A program made the translations under genes and the position numbers. A DNA stretch of 64,000 bases from an uncultured Roseobacter sp. (lineage in GTDB: Bacteria; Pseudomonadota; Alphaproteobacteria; Rhodobacterales; Rhodobacteraceae), in the NCBI RefSeq assembly GCF_947491795.1, contig NZ_CANLKW010000001.1, positions 868,001 to 932,000 of the forward strand. The letters run 5' to 3'. The number at the start of each line of letters is the position of its first letter. Position 1 is the first letter of the stretch. The notes under the pieces were generated by a model. That model was not told the DNA's origin. It ran no database searches and saw only the letters and a program-made list of their open reading frames with translations. Positions 8,872 through 17,823 of this stretch are shown piece by piece.

Positions 8872-9954
8872 TCAGGCTGCAAAAACAAAACACCGGTCGC
8901 GCCGGATCGTCAGCCACATCACCGTCCCCGGCTGTGGCAGAAACACGTTTGGCACTGTGGCTTTCAGCACCGAGCCGTCATGGTCCATCTGAAACTCCAC
9001 CAGGCTCTCATTGCCCATAAACCGCGCACGCTGCACAATACCGCGCGCCGCTGTGCCGTCGCTGGCCGTAGGCAGCGGCCCGGTGCCATTCCTGTCAAAA
9101 TCGATCCGCACATGCTGGGGGCGAAAGACGATATCAACAGCTGTTCCGTCGGGCACGCCAGGGGCGAGAAAACGGCCAAAGGGTGTCTGGGCCAATGCGC
9201 CGGAGACCTCTGCCCGCAACACATTCGCATCAGAGAAAAAGGCGACCGCCGCCCTGTCTGCGGGCCGCGTGTAGACGTTGTAGGGCGCTCCCTGCTGTAT
9301 GATTTTTCCGTCCCGCATCAGCGCGATCTCGTCGGCCATCCGCATCGCCTCCTCCGGCTCATGGGTGACCAGCAGAACGGCGGTGTCCTCTTCTTTCAGG
9401 ATGGTCAGGGTTTCATCCCGGATACCGTCCCGCAGCCGGTTGTCGAGCCCGGAAAACGGCTCGTCCATCAGCATGATGCGCGGGCGCGGTGCCAGCGCCC
9501 GTGCCAGGGCCACGCGCTGTTGTTCACCTCCCGAAAGCTGGTGCGGATACCCATCGATAAAGCGCAGCAGATCGACCCTTTCCAGAAGCTCCACCACACG
9601 TGCGCGTTTTTCGGCGCGGCTGCCGTGCCGCAGGCCAAAGGATACGTTGTCTGCCACGCTGAGGTGCGGGAACAGCGCAAAATCCTGAAACATCAGGCCA
9701 ATCTCGCGCCGCTCGGGCGGGACGCGGAAAACAGTATCGCAGATCAGATTGCCATCGACGAAGATCTCGCCGCTGTCCTGCATCTCGACGCCTGCGATCA
9801 TGCGCAATGTCGTGGATTTTCCACAGCCCGAAGGCCCCAGCAGACAGGTCACCTGACCCGGCATGATCCGCAGGGAGACGTCATCGACAACAGCGCGCCC
9901 CTGAAAGGCACGCTGCAGGTTTCTGATCTCGAGCCTCGGGACAGGCTGGGTCAC
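8872..9954 (-). CDS. ABC transporter ATP-binding protein, Fe3+/FbpC-like
   Basis: This 360-residue nucleotide-binding subunit has Walker A GPSGCGKSTTLRM, the Q-loop MFQDFALFPHLSVADNV, signature LSGGEQQRVALARAL, Walker B RIMLMDEPFSGLD and switch His in LLVTHEPEEAM. A C-terminal TOBE region (from about 240) includes DIVFRPQHVRIDF. This architecture belongs to the importer group for ferric iron, spermidine and similar substrates (FbpC/PotA). The start is GTG with GGAG about 10 bases upstream. No permease or binding-protein gene is adjacent; the neighbours are a symporter and two Lin0512 genes, so it is an orphan ATPase within this window. Confidence 0.85.
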   Translation of the reverse strand: MTQPVPRLEIRNLQRAFQGRAVVDDVSLRIMPGQVTCLLGPSGCGKSTTLRMIAGVEMQDSGEIFVDGNLICDTVFRVPPERREIGLMFQDFALFPHLSVADNVSFGLRHGSRAEKRARVVELLERVDLLRFIDGYPHQLSGGEQQRVALARALAPRPRIMLMDEPFSGLDNRLRDGIRDETLTILKEEDTAVLLVTHEPEEAMRMADEIALMRDGKIIQQGAPYNVYTRPADRAAVAFFSDANVLRAEVSGALAQTPFGRFLAPGVPDGTAVDIVFRPQHVRIDFDRNGTGPLPTASDGTAARGIVQRARFMGNESLVEFQMDHDGSVLKATVPNVFLPQPGTVMWLTIRRDRCFVFAA

Positions 9955-10002
9955 GGCGGGCAGGCTCCGGATATCCGACTGATTTACTCAGGTCACGGGC
10001 TA

Positions 10003-11361
10003 TCAGCCCTTCCGCGCGCCCGCAAGCACTGCCGCAAACCCGGTGACCAGAACAACAGTGCAGATCACCAGCAACTGCTCGTATTTGTGGCCCTCGGGCA
10101 ACAAAGCGGCGATGCCCGGCCAATCCCGCGCGAAATAGGCAAAAGCGCCCGCCATGGCAGCGCACCAGGCAACAAGATAGGCCCAAAGCGCCACCTGTCT
10201 GCGCAGCACCAGACCAACGACCAGCACAGGGCTCAGGAACATCGAGGCCGTTCCGGACACGGCCACCGCATCAAAGAGCGTCGCATTGCCCCAGAGTGTC
10301 AGCGCCAGCCCGGCCGCCATGACCACCGCCATCACGGCCCTGCCACCGGTCAGGCTGCGTGCGGCCAGGCCCAGTTCCTCAACCGCCAGTCTCGCCGAGG
10401 AAGCGAGGGCCGAATCCAGTGTGCTCAGGGCAGATACCAGCAGAGACACCATAAGCAGCATAAAGATCCAGGGCGGGAACATCGCAGACCAGGTCCCGAT
10501 CAGCTGCCCCTCATATTCTGCACCGGCCAGTCCGGCCTGAATGCCAAAAACACCAAAAGCCAGGATGCACAGTGTGGAAATCCAGAAAGCATGCAGAAAA
10601 GACCGCCGCGTTGTGCGCGCATCAGCAAGAAACCCGCGGTCCATCATTACCGGATCGTGGGCGGGATAAGAGAAAACCTGCAGTGCAGCGACAGCCAGCA
10701 GTACCCAGCCATTCCAGCTGCCCGCCACGCCGGGCGCCGTAACCACGGCCAGCGGCGAAAACCCAGGGCTGAGGACAAGTGCGATGAAAGCGATGCCGAA
10801 GGCCACAAGAAACAGCATCATCTGCACGACATCAGTGCGCAGCGCCGCAGACAGGCCCCCCCATGCGGAATAGGCAAGCCCGAGCACAGAGACAAAGATA
10901 ATGGCCAGCGTGCCACCGCCACCGGCGACAGCGTCAAAAATCAACCCAACCACCAGCAGGTTCGCAAAGACTTCTGACAACAGCCTCAGGCCAATCACGA
11001 GATTGTAACAACCGGCCCCTGCCATTCCGAAGTTGTCTGACAGCCAGTGCTGGACTGAGCGCGCGCCCTGGCGGCGCAGATGCCCGACGATGTATCCGCC
11101 GCTCAGGAACGAGCCATAGTATGCGGCATAGGCCAGCGTTCCCGCCATGCCGTAGTAATACCCCAGGATGGCGGCATTCATCAAAGAGCGCGCAAATATC
11201 CAGGTCGTCACCTGACTGAGCACCAGAACCCAAAGCCCCGGCGCCTGCCCTGTAGAGGAGCGTCCGCTGTAAAACCCTTCGGCTCCCACGCGGCGGGGCG
11301 CTGCGGCCAGACTGAGGGCGACGATGCCCAGAAGCATCAGGATCAGAACAGTGGTCTGCAT
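10003..11361 (-). CDS. sodium:solute symporter family protein
   Basis: This 452-residue polytopic membrane protein has about 12-13 hydrophobic segments. Family features include an early unwound segment region GLWVLVLSQVTTWIFARSLM, an Ala/Gly-rich GLAYSAWGGLSAALRTDVVQ matching the SSS motif AYSxxGGlxaVxxTDxxQ, and a later SLLVSALSTLDSALASSARL corresponding to the sodium-coordinating Ser-rich helix. The substrate cannot be predicted. It stands 48 bases upstream of the ABC ATPase on the same strand and may head that operon. Confidence 0.85.
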   Translation of the reverse strand: MQTTVLILMLLGIVALSLAAAPRRVGAEGFYSGRSSTGQAPGLWVLVLSQVTTWIFARSLMNAAILGYYYGMAGTLAYAAYYGSFLSGGYIVGHLRRQGARSVQHWLSDNFGMAGAGCYNLVIGLRLLSEVFANLLVVGLIFDAVAGGGGTLAIIFVSVLGLAYSAWGGLSAALRTDVVQMMLFLVAFGIAFIALVLSPGFSPLAVVTAPGVAGSWNGWVLLAVAALQVFSYPAHDPVMMDRGFLADARTTRRSFLHAFWISTLCILAFGVFGIQAGLAGAEYEGQLIGTWSAMFPPWIFMLLMVSLLVSALSTLDSALASSARLAVEELGLAARSLTGGRAVMAVVMAAGLALTLWGNATLFDAVAVSGTASMFLSPVLVVGLVLRRQVALWAYLVAWCAAMAGAFAYFARDWPGIAALLPEGHKYEQLLVICTVVLVTGFAAVLAGARKG

Positions 11362-11459
11362 GGAATGTCTTTCTGCCGTGTGTCGCCCTGAGCTAACCCG
11401 GTGCGCGGTTCAGGGCCAGTGGCCGGGCACCTGACTGCCGAACTTGTGATCAGGCGGGA

Positions 11460-12581
11460 TCAGTCGGGTGCGACAACAGTGAACGGCGCAGAGACGCGAT
11501 CACGCCCGTTGACCTGAAGCGTCACTGAGTGCGGCCCGGGATGCACCGTAAAGGTTGTCGCATCGCCCTTGAGATGGTGGGATTTTTGCACGGTCATGGC
11601 TTTGCCCGCGCGGGCCTGTCCGTGTTTAAGCTTAAACACCTTGTCGGCGGTTTTGCCGCCCGGGCGGGCAAAGGTAATGCGATAGTCAATCAGCACGGGC
11701 AGATCCGTGTGCGCAGCAACTGAACACGAAAAACTCAGCTTTTCCCCGATCCGGACGACCGGCGTCCCGATGGCCAGCGACACATCTGCGGGCGCGTCAG
11801 GGTTATACCCCAGCATGGCCATTGCCCCGGGATTGCCCTGCTTGATCAGGGTCCGCAGTGCGTGGCGGGTGATCCAGGACATCTCTTTGTCTGTGTGGCG
11901 CGCTTCTGCCGACCATTTTTTCAGCCTGTGCAAGACTTTTTCCGGTGCGAGCCGCGTGAGGTCATTGAGGTGATTGGCCACCGATCTGGTAACATAACGG
12001 GTCGGATCTCCGGCCAGGCGGTCCAGCAATGGCAGCGTCTGGTCCGGATCGAGACCCACCGCTTTTGCCCAGGGCAGGCGCGGACGCGTGCCCTCGCTCA
12101 CCAGACGGCGCACGTGGTAATTGTCATCCTCCGCCCAGCGGGCAAGATCGGCCAGGGTTTCTCCGGGCCACCGGATCAGAAAATCGCGGATCCAGAACTC
12201 CATGGAAAAACGCTGCGTGGCCTCATAGAGAACCTTCATGGCCAGCGGGCGGTGATCTTCCATCCCGTGTCTTGCCGCCAGTATGCCCGGTACGGCATCC
12301 ACAAAATGGCCAAAGTCGTCATCATTCAGTGACGGGTCCAGCGGGGGCGGCATGGCGGCCTGCAACATCTCGGCCATGGCCGGAAAGTCGCCGGGCAGTT
12401 GTTCTTCAGCACAGTCGGCCAGCCAGTCGAGCCGGGCCATCAGTTCGCGCTCTGCAAACCCGGCAAGGGCCTCTGCCTGGAAGCGCCCGGTGTCGAAACC
12501 GGGTATTCCCTGCGCCAGATTGCCGGCCAGCTGCCCGACCGTGTCACGGTTGAACAGCTGATCTTTGAGCAGAGCGGCCAC
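11460..12581 (-). CDS. AlkC-type DNA alkylation repair protein (HEAT-repeat glycosylase-like)
   Basis: This 373-residue cytoplasmic protein is built mainly of short helical pairs (HEAT-like repeats) through about residue 280, as in the AlkC/AlkD DNA glycosylases that excise 3-methyladenine-type lesions. Supporting motifs are FSMEFWIRDFLIRWPGETL, WAEDDNYHVRRLVSEGTRPRLPW and GDPTRYVTRSVANHLNDL. The last 90 residues form a beta-rich domain ending HSVTLQVNGRDRVSAPFTV, consistent with the Ig-like C-terminal domain described for some AlkC proteins. Start is GTG with a poor RBS, 6 bases past the SDR stop, so it depends on the SDR gene for transcription. Function is inferred by family. Confidence 0.82.
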   Translation of the reverse strand: MAALLKDQLFNRDTVGQLAGNLAQGIPGFDTGRFQAEALAGFAERELMARLDWLADCAEEQLPGDFPAMAEMLQAAMPPPLDPSLNDDDFGHFVDAVPGILAARHGMEDHRPLAMKVLYEATQRFSMEFWIRDFLIRWPGETLADLARWAEDDNYHVRRLVSEGTRPRLPWAKAVGLDPDQTLPLLDRLAGDPTRYVTRSVANHLNDLTRLAPEKVLHRLKKWSAEARHTDKEMSWITRHALRTLIKQGNPGAMAMLGYNPDAPADVSLAIGTPVVRIGEKLSFSCSVAAHTDLPVLIDYRITFARPGGKTADKVFKLKHGQARAGKAMTVQKSHHLKGDATTFTVHPGPHSVTLQVNGRDRVSAPFTVVAPD

Positions 12582-12587
12582 GACGGG

Positions 12588-13367
12588 TCAGATCGTGGCG
12601 TTTGTCGCGCCACCGTCGAGCAGCAGGTTTTGCCCGACAATGAACCCGGCATGCACAGAGCACAGGAACGCGCAGGTTGCCCCGAATTCCTCGCGTGTCC
12701 CATAGCGACCGGCAGGGATGGTGGCTGCGCGGTTTGCGCGGGCTTCCTCAAGGGAGATCCCCTGTGCCTTGACGACACCGCCATCCAGCGCATCGGCCCG
12801 GTCCGTCGCGTGGATACCGGGCAACAGGTTGTTGATGGTGACACCTTTGGCCGCGACCTGACGGCTGGTGCCCGCGACATAGCCGGTCAGCCCGGCACGC
12901 GCCGAATTGGACAGGCCCAGGACCGGAATGGGCGCTTTTACAGACTGCGAGGTGATGTTCACAACGCGTCCCCAGCCACGATCCATCATCCCCGGCACCA
13001 GCGCTTTGATGAGCGCGATCGGGGCGAGCATATTTGCGTCCAGCGCCTTGATAAAATCCTCGCGGTCCCAGTCGTGCCACATGCCCGGCGGCGGGCCACC
13101 GGCGTTATTGACCAGAATGTCTGCATCACCAGCCGCTTCCAGAAGCGCCGCGCGCCCTTCTTCGGTCGAGACATCTGCCGCCACTGTGACCACATCGACG
13201 CCGTATTCCGACCGGATTTCTGCTGCCGTGGCCTCCAGGGCTTCGGCACCGCGTGCATTCATCACCAGACTGACACCTGCAGCAGCCAGCGCCTCGGCGC
13301 AGCCGCGCCCCAGACCCTTTGACGAGGCACAGACAACCGCGCGTTTCCCTTTGATTCCCAAATCCAT
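12588..13367 (-). CDS. SDR family oxidoreductase with atypical active site
   Basis: This 259-residue protein has a Rossmann-type start (GKRAVVCASSKGLGRGCAEA, with a Ser replacing a Gly of the usual TGxxxGxG), the DILVNNAGGPPPG motif and VVNITSQSV with the catalytic-position Ser. Where YxxxK is expected the sequence reads LSNSARAGLTGY: Ser replaces Tyr and Arg replaces Lys. A divergent SDR group resembling beta-ketoacyl reductases has such a site. The ATG at 13367 is chosen because AGGGAG precedes it and homologues start MDLGIKGK. It is transcribed with the AlkC gene and divergently from the RidA-like gene. Confidence 0.82.
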   Translation of the reverse strand: MDLGIKGKRAVVCASSKGLGRGCAEALAAAGVSLVMNARGAEALEATAAEIRSEYGVDVVTVAADVSTEEGRAALLEAAGDADILVNNAGGPPPGMWHDWDREDFIKALDANMLAPIALIKALVPGMMDRGWGRVVNITSQSVKAPIPVLGLSNSARAGLTGYVAGTSRQVAAKGVTINNLLPGIHATDRADALDGGVVKAQGISLEEARANRAATIPAGRYGTREEFGATCAFLCSVHAGFIVGQNLLLDGGATNATI

Positions 13368-13561
13368 GACATACTCCCTTTGGTTTCCTGCTCTCAGTAA
13401 CATCACCAAACAGCGGCTGACCAGAAAAACGCGCAACCGGCGATGTCGCGGCGGCGCGCAGACGGCCGGCATACCCTGGCAGGTTCGCCATCTGCGGTTG
13501 CCCTGACGCGCGGAACAGGCGATGCAAGGGAATACGCCACGGACCAAAATCAGGAAAAAAC

Positions 13562-13903
13562 ATGATCGAACGCATAGACACGGGCGCACGCTCTTCAAAA
13601 ATCGTCAAGTACCAGGGTGTTGCGTACATCACCGGCCAGGTCGGTGAGGGCGAGACCATCCAGGATCAGACACGCGAATGTCTGCGGCGCCTCGATGAGC
13701 TGCTGATCCGTGCCGGGTCTTCCCGCGAAAGAATGCTGCGTGCGACCATCTGGCTTGCGGATATGAGTGACTTTGCGGGCCTGAACGAGGTCTGGAACGC
13801 CTGGGTGCCCGAGGGCCATGCCCCTGCCCGCGCCTGCGGCGAGGCAAAGCTGGCCCGCGCAGAGCTGAAGGTAGAAATCATCGTGGACGCCGCCTGCGAC
13901 TGA
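13562..13903 (+). CDS. RidA family protein (Rid/YjgF/YER057c/UK114)
   Basis: This 113-residue protein has the family pattern YITGQVGEG near the start and [26 protein letters not shown] at the end. The Arg in PARACGEA aligns with the Arg105 that binds the substrate carboxylate in E. coli RidA, which deaminates reactive enamine/imine intermediates from PLP enzymes. So deaminase activity is possible. CAGGAAAAAAC precedes the ATG. It lies alone, divergent from the SDR-AlkC pair across 194 bases in which I see no clear promoter. Confidence 0.88.
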   Translation: MIERIDTGARSSKIVKYQGVAYITGQVGEGETIQDQTRECLRRLDELLIRAGSSRERMLRATIWLADMSDFAGLNEVWNAWVPEGHAPARACGEAKLARAELKVEIIVDAACD

Positions 13904-13920
13904 GCAGGCGTCACGGACAC

Positions 13921-13945
13921 CCCGGGGCGCTTGCGGTGCTCCGGG
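13921..13945 (+). terminator. GC-rich hairpin after the RidA-like gene
   Basis: CCCGGGGCGC (13921-13930) can pair with GTGCTCCGGG (13936-13945) through a 5-base loop with two G-T wobbles. It lies between the RidA-like gene and prfC. No T-run follows, so it may be an attenuating or mRNA-stabilising hairpin rather than a full terminator. Confidence 0.35.
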
Positions 13946-13966
13946 CCATCACCTATACGCTGCCCC

Positions 13967-15574
13967 ATGTTGGACACCGCCCCAAACCGCCCCGCTCTGC
14001 CGCCCGAAATTGCGCGGCGACGCACTTTTGCGATCATCAGCCACCCCGATGCGGGCAAGACCACGCTGACGGAGAAGTTTCTGCTGTTCGGCGGTGCGAT
14101 TCAGATGGCAGGCCAGGTCCGCGCCAAAGGCGAGGCGCGGCGCACGCGCTCTGACTTTATGGCGATGGAAAAAGATCGCGGCATTTCCGTCTCGGCCTCT
14201 GCGATGTCTTTTGACTTCAAAGAGTTCCGCTTTAATCTGGTGGACACCCCCGGCCACTCCGACTTTTCCGAGGACACCTATCGCACGCTGACCGCAGTAG
14301 ATGCGGCCGTCATGGTTATTGACGGGGCCAAAGGTGTGGAAAGCCAGACGCAGAAACTCTTTGAGGTCTGCCGGATGCGCGATCTGCCCATCCTGACGTT
14401 CTGTAATAAAATGGACCGCGAGAGCCGCGACGTCTTTGAAATCATTGACGAGATTCAGGAAAACCTTGCCATTGACGTAACGCCCGCCAGCTGGCCCATC
14501 GGGGTGGGCCGCGATTTTCTGGGGTGCTATGACATCCTGCGGGACAGGCTGGAGCTGATGGACCGCGCGGACCGGAACCGGGTTGCGGAATCCATTGAGA
14601 TCAAGGGGCTGGATGATCCTGCCCTTGCAGAACATGTGCCTGCAGAGCTGCTGGAAAAACTGCGCGAGGATCTGGAAATGGCCCGCGAGTTGCTGCCACC
14701 CCTGGACATGCAGGCCATGCACGAGGGCTCGCTGACACCCATCTGGTTCGGATCGGCCATCAACTCTTTCGGGGTAAAAGAGCTGATGGACGGGATCGCG
14801 ACCTATGGCCCGCAGCCGCAGATCCAGTCCGCTCAACCCCGTCAGATCCTGCCCGAGGAGCCGAAAGTCGCCGGGTTTGTTTTCAAAGTGCAGGCGAATA
14901 TGGACCCCAAACACCGCGACCGTGTGGCGTTCGTGCGGCTGGCGTCGGGCCACTTTCATCGCGGTATGAAGCTGACCCATGTGCGCAGCAAAAAACCCAT
15001 GGCCATCACCAACCCGGTCATGTTTCTGGCCTCGGACCGTGAACTGGCCGAAGAGGCATGGGCCGGTGACATCATCGGCATTCCAAACCACGGGCAGCTG
15101 CGCATCGGCGACACACTGACCGAAGGCGAGGCAATACGTGTGACGGGTATCCCGTCCTTTGCGCCAGAACTCTTGCAGGGGGTGCGCGCCGGCGACCCGA
15201 TGAAAGCCAAACACCTGGAAAAGGCGCTGATGCAGTTCGCCGAAGAGGGCGCGGCCAAGGTTTTCAAACCCTCTATTGGGTCGGGTTTTGTCGTCGGGGT
15301 TGTCGGGCAGCTGCAGTTTGAGGTTCTGGCCAGCCGGATTGAGCTGGAATACGGCCTGCCGGTGCGCTTTGAGGCCTCGCAGTTCACCTCCGCCCGCTGG
15401 GTGAACGGTGACAAGCAGGCCGTTGATAAGTTTTCAGAAAGCAACAAACAGCACATCGCCTATGACCATGACGGCGATGTTGTGTATCTGACCCGCCTGC
15501 AGTGGGATATTGACCGTGTGGAACGCGACTATCCCGATGTGTCCCTGACGGCGACCAAAGAGATGATGGTCTGA
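13967..15574 (+). CDS. prfC: peptide chain release factor 3
   Basis: RF3 is the GTPase that releases RF1/RF2 from the ribosome after peptide hydrolysis. The 535-residue protein carries the G1 loop SHPDAGKTTLTEKFL at about residue 27, G3 DTPGHSDFSEDTYRTL, G4 NKMDRESRD and the RF3-specific RRTRSDFMAMEKDRGISVSAS segment, followed by elongation-factor-like beta domains and a C-terminal domain with VGQLQFEVLASRIELEYGLPV. The ATG at 13967 gives the usual N-terminus; an upstream in-frame start at 13931 would overlap the hairpin. Length is close to the E. coli protein (529). Confidence 0.96.
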   Translation: MLDTAPNRPALPPEIARRRTFAIISHPDAGKTTLTEKFLLFGGAIQMAGQVRAKGEARRTRSDFMAMEKDRGISVSASAMSFDFKEFRFNLVDTPGHSDFSEDTYRTLTAVDAAVMVIDGAKGVESQTQKLFEVCRMRDLPILTFCNKMDRESRDVFEIIDEIQENLAIDVTPASWPIGVGRDFLGCYDILRDRLELMDRADRNRVAESIEIKGLDDPALAEHVPAELLEKLREDLEMARELLPPLDMQAMHEGSLTPIWFGSAINSFGVKELMDGIATYGPQPQIQSAQPRQILPEEPKVAGFVFKVQANMDPKHRDRVAFVRLASGHFHRGMKLTHVRSKKPMAITNPVMFLASDRELAEEAWAGDIIGIPNHGQLRIGDTLTEGEAIRVTGIPSFAPELLQGVRAGDPMKAKHLEKALMQFAEEGAAKVFKPSIGSGFVVGVVGQLQFEVLASRIELEYGLPVRFEASQFTSARWVNGDKQAVDKFSESNKQHIAYDHDGDVVYLTRLQWDIDRVERDYPDVSLTATKEMMV

Positions 15575-16018
15575 GCGCAGGTGTGAGCAGACGGGGCGTC
15601 GTGGCAACCATCCGCACCCCGGAATAACGCATTAGGAATGCGCCGCTCGTCACCTTTAAGCGGGCGTGCAAACCATCTGTGAATACCTCTGCGAGGATTG
15701 CGCGGAAAGTGCTGCGCGCAATTCAAAAAAACCCAGGGGACCGGGTTACGTTCTGCGACGCGGATGACTGGCTGACCCAGCATGCACGTCACCTGGTCGG
15801 GCATCAGGTCGGCAGATCCGGAACGCCGATCATACCGGCGCGGCAAACCATAAGGCAATTCACGGACGTGGCGTTCTGAAGCCCCTATCCTGTTTGACGC
15901 TCAGGCACTTAGTTGCTATGGACGCGCAGCATGTCGCGGCACCGGTCGCACAATTGGCCGTTCGGGCTGGCATCATTGCTGCAGCGGGCCAGAATGTGTC
16001 CGCAAACATCGGACATAT
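15575..16018. other. 444-base intergenic region before the DEAD-box helicase gene
   Basis: No open frame here resembles a protein, and no terminator hairpin with T-run is evident after prfC. A sigma-70-like promoter at 15894-15922 is the only element I can support. The length and the roughly 97-base leader it implies would leave room for cold-responsive 5' leader regulation, as seen for some helicase mRNAs, but nothing in the sequence demonstrates it. Confidence 0.5.
15894..15922 (+). promoter_or_regulatory. candidate sigma-70 promoter of the DEAD-box helicase gene
   Basis: TTGACG (15894-15899) and TATGGA (15917-15922) are spaced by 17 bases. A start near 15929 gives a leader of about 90 bases before the ATG at 16019. 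Pattern match only. Confidence 0.42.
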
Positions 16019-17545
16019 ATGACAAAATTTTCTGACCTGAACCTGAACCCAAAAGTTCTGAAAGCCATCGACGAGGCGGGATACGAAACCCCCACACCTA
16101 TCCAGGCCGGTGCCATACCGCCGGCTCTGGAAGGCAAGGATGTGCTGGGAATTGCGCAGACCGGCACCGGCAAAACCGCGAGCTTCACGCTGCCCATGAT
16201 AACCATGCTGGCCCGTGGCCGCGCCCGTGCGCGCATGCCGCGCAGCCTGGTGCTTTGCCCGACGCGCGAGCTCGCAGCCCAGGTGGCCGAGAACTTCGAC
16301 ACCTACACAAAACACCTCAAGCTGACCAAGGCATTGCTGATCGGCGGCGTTTCTTTCAAAGAACAGGACAAGCTGATCGACAAAGGTGTGGACGTGCTGA
16401 TTGCGACACCCGGCCGTCTGCTGGATCACTTCGAACGCGGAAAACTGCTGCTGACCGGCGTTCAGATCATGGTCGTCGATGAAGCCGACCGGATGCTCGA
16501 CATGGGCTTTATTCCGGACATCGAACGGATTTTCAGCCTGACGCCCTTTACGCGCCAGACCCTCTTCTTCTCGGCGACAATGGCGCCCGAGATCGAACGG
16601 ATCACAAACACATTCCTCTCTGCACCCGAACGTGTCGAAGTCGCCCGCCAGGCCACGACCGGCGAAAACATCGAACAGGGCGTTCTGATGTTCAAAGGGT
16701 CCCGACGTGACCGTGAGGGCTCGGAAAAACGCAAGGTTTTGCGCGCGCTGATCGACGCCGAAGGCGAGAAATGCACAAACGCCATCATCTTCTGCAACCG
16801 CAAGACAGATGTGGATGTGGTCGCCAAGTCATTGAAAAAGTACAAGTATGATGCGGCCCCCATTCACGGTGATCTTGATCAGAGCCAGCGGACCCGCACG
16901 CTTGATGGGTTTCGCGAGGGCACACTTCGGTTCCTGGTAGCCTCTGATGTGGCGGCGCGCGGACTTGATGTGCCCTCGGTGAGCCACGTCTTTAATTTCG
17001 ACGTGCCCAGCCATGCCGAAGACTACGTTCACCGTATCGGACGCACCGGTCGCGCGGGCCGGGACGGCAAAGCGATCATGATCTGCGTACCACGGGACGA
17101 GAAAAATCTGGGCGATATCGAACGGCTGGTACAGCGCGAGATCCCGCGTCTCGACAACCCGCTGGGCGGTGGCAAACCACAGGAAGAAAACACAGCAGAA
17201 GCACCAGCAGAAACAAAACCTGCAGAGACTACAGAAGAAAAGCCCAAACGCAGCCGGTCGCGCAGCCGCCGCAAAGACGAGGCTGATGCACCACAGGCCG
17301 AAGTGGCACCTGCTGAGCCGACAGCATCTGATACCCGGCCCGACAACACACCCGCAGCAGAGACTGCCAGCACACGCGACAGCAAAGACAGCAAAAACGG
17401 TGATGACGCACAAAAACGCAGCCGTGGCGGGCGCGGGCGCGGGCGCAAGAACAATGACAACAACGACCGGGGCGGGAACGCCGTTGTGGGTCTGGGCGAT
17501 CACACGCCCGAGTTCATTGGCCTGAGCTTCAAAGAGCGCCGCTGA
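16019..17545 (+). CDS. DEAD-box ATP-dependent RNA helicase, RhlE-like, with basic disordered tail
   Basis: This 508-residue RNA helicase shows the full motif set: F-17-Q motif TPTPIQAGAIPPALE, motif I AQTGTGKTASF, Ia PTRELA, II VVDEADRMLD, III FFSATM, and VI HRIGRTGRAGRDG. From about residue 385 the sequence turns into an Ala/Glu/Lys/Arg-rich disordered tail with SRSRSRR and SRGGRGRGRKN patches that likely bind RNA, closing with a conserved-looking TPEFIGLSFKERR. It probably acts in ribosome assembly or RNA decay. The ribosome-binding site is poor (CGGACAT before ATG). It is followed by a strong terminator and then the convergent RNase J gene. Confidence 0.94.
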   Translation: MTKFSDLNLNPKVLKAIDEAGYETPTPIQAGAIPPALEGKDVLGIAQTGTGKTASFTLPMITMLARGRARARMPRSLVLCPTRELAAQVAENFDTYTKHLKLTKALLIGGVSFKEQDKLIDKGVDVLIATPGRLLDHFERGKLLLTGVQIMVVDEADRMLDMGFIPDIERIFSLTPFTRQTLFFSATMAPEIERITNTFLSAPERVEVARQATTGENIEQGVLMFKGSRRDREGSEKRKVLRALIDAEGEKCTNAIIFCNRKTDVDVVAKSLKKYKYDAAPIHGDLDQSQRTRTLDGFREGTLRFLVASDVAARGLDVPSVSHVFNFDVPSHAEDYVHRIGRTGRAGRDGKAIMICVPRDEKNLGDIERLVQREIPRLDNPLGGGKPQEENTAEAPAETKPAETTEEKPKRSRSRSRRKDEADAPQAEVAPAEPTASDTRPDNTPAAETASTRDSKDSKNGDDAQKRSRGGRGRGRKNNDNNDRGGNAVVGLGDHTPEFIGLSFKERR

Positions 17546-17572
17546 CAGGCGTTTTCCTTAGCTGACAAAATC

Positions 17573-17606
17573 AAAACCCGGCCGCAAACGCAGCCGGGTT
17601 TTTTTG
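17573..17606 (+). terminator. rho-independent terminator of the DEAD-box helicase gene
   Basis: AAAACCCGGC (17573-17582) pairs perfectly with GCCGGGTTTT (17593-17602) around a 10-base loop and the T-run continues to 17605. It begins 28 bases after the stop codon. This is the clearest terminator of the left half of the window. Confidence 0.9.
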
Positions 17607-17823
17607 CATCCGCCACAGTAAGAAGGTCGCAGACAGAAACCGAGAAGACATGACGTGCCATCGCGGGCAGCCCTGGTGACATCACAGTTGCGCGGTCTTC
17701 GCTGTTTCAAGCACGCACTGCGGGAAAGAGAATTGCGGGGCCATCCTCAAACCCTATTTCAAAACCGGGGCGGAGCGTGGGCGACCTTTGCACCCAACCA
17801 CCGCCTCCAGAGCCAGCGGCAGG

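Noticed and set aside
8827..10977. 716-codon open frame on the plus strand
   Set aside because: It lies entirely antisense to the Lin0512, ABC ATPase and symporter genes, which have clear family motifs. Its translation is rich in Arg, His, Gln and Pro as expected for a shadow frame of high-GC DNA.
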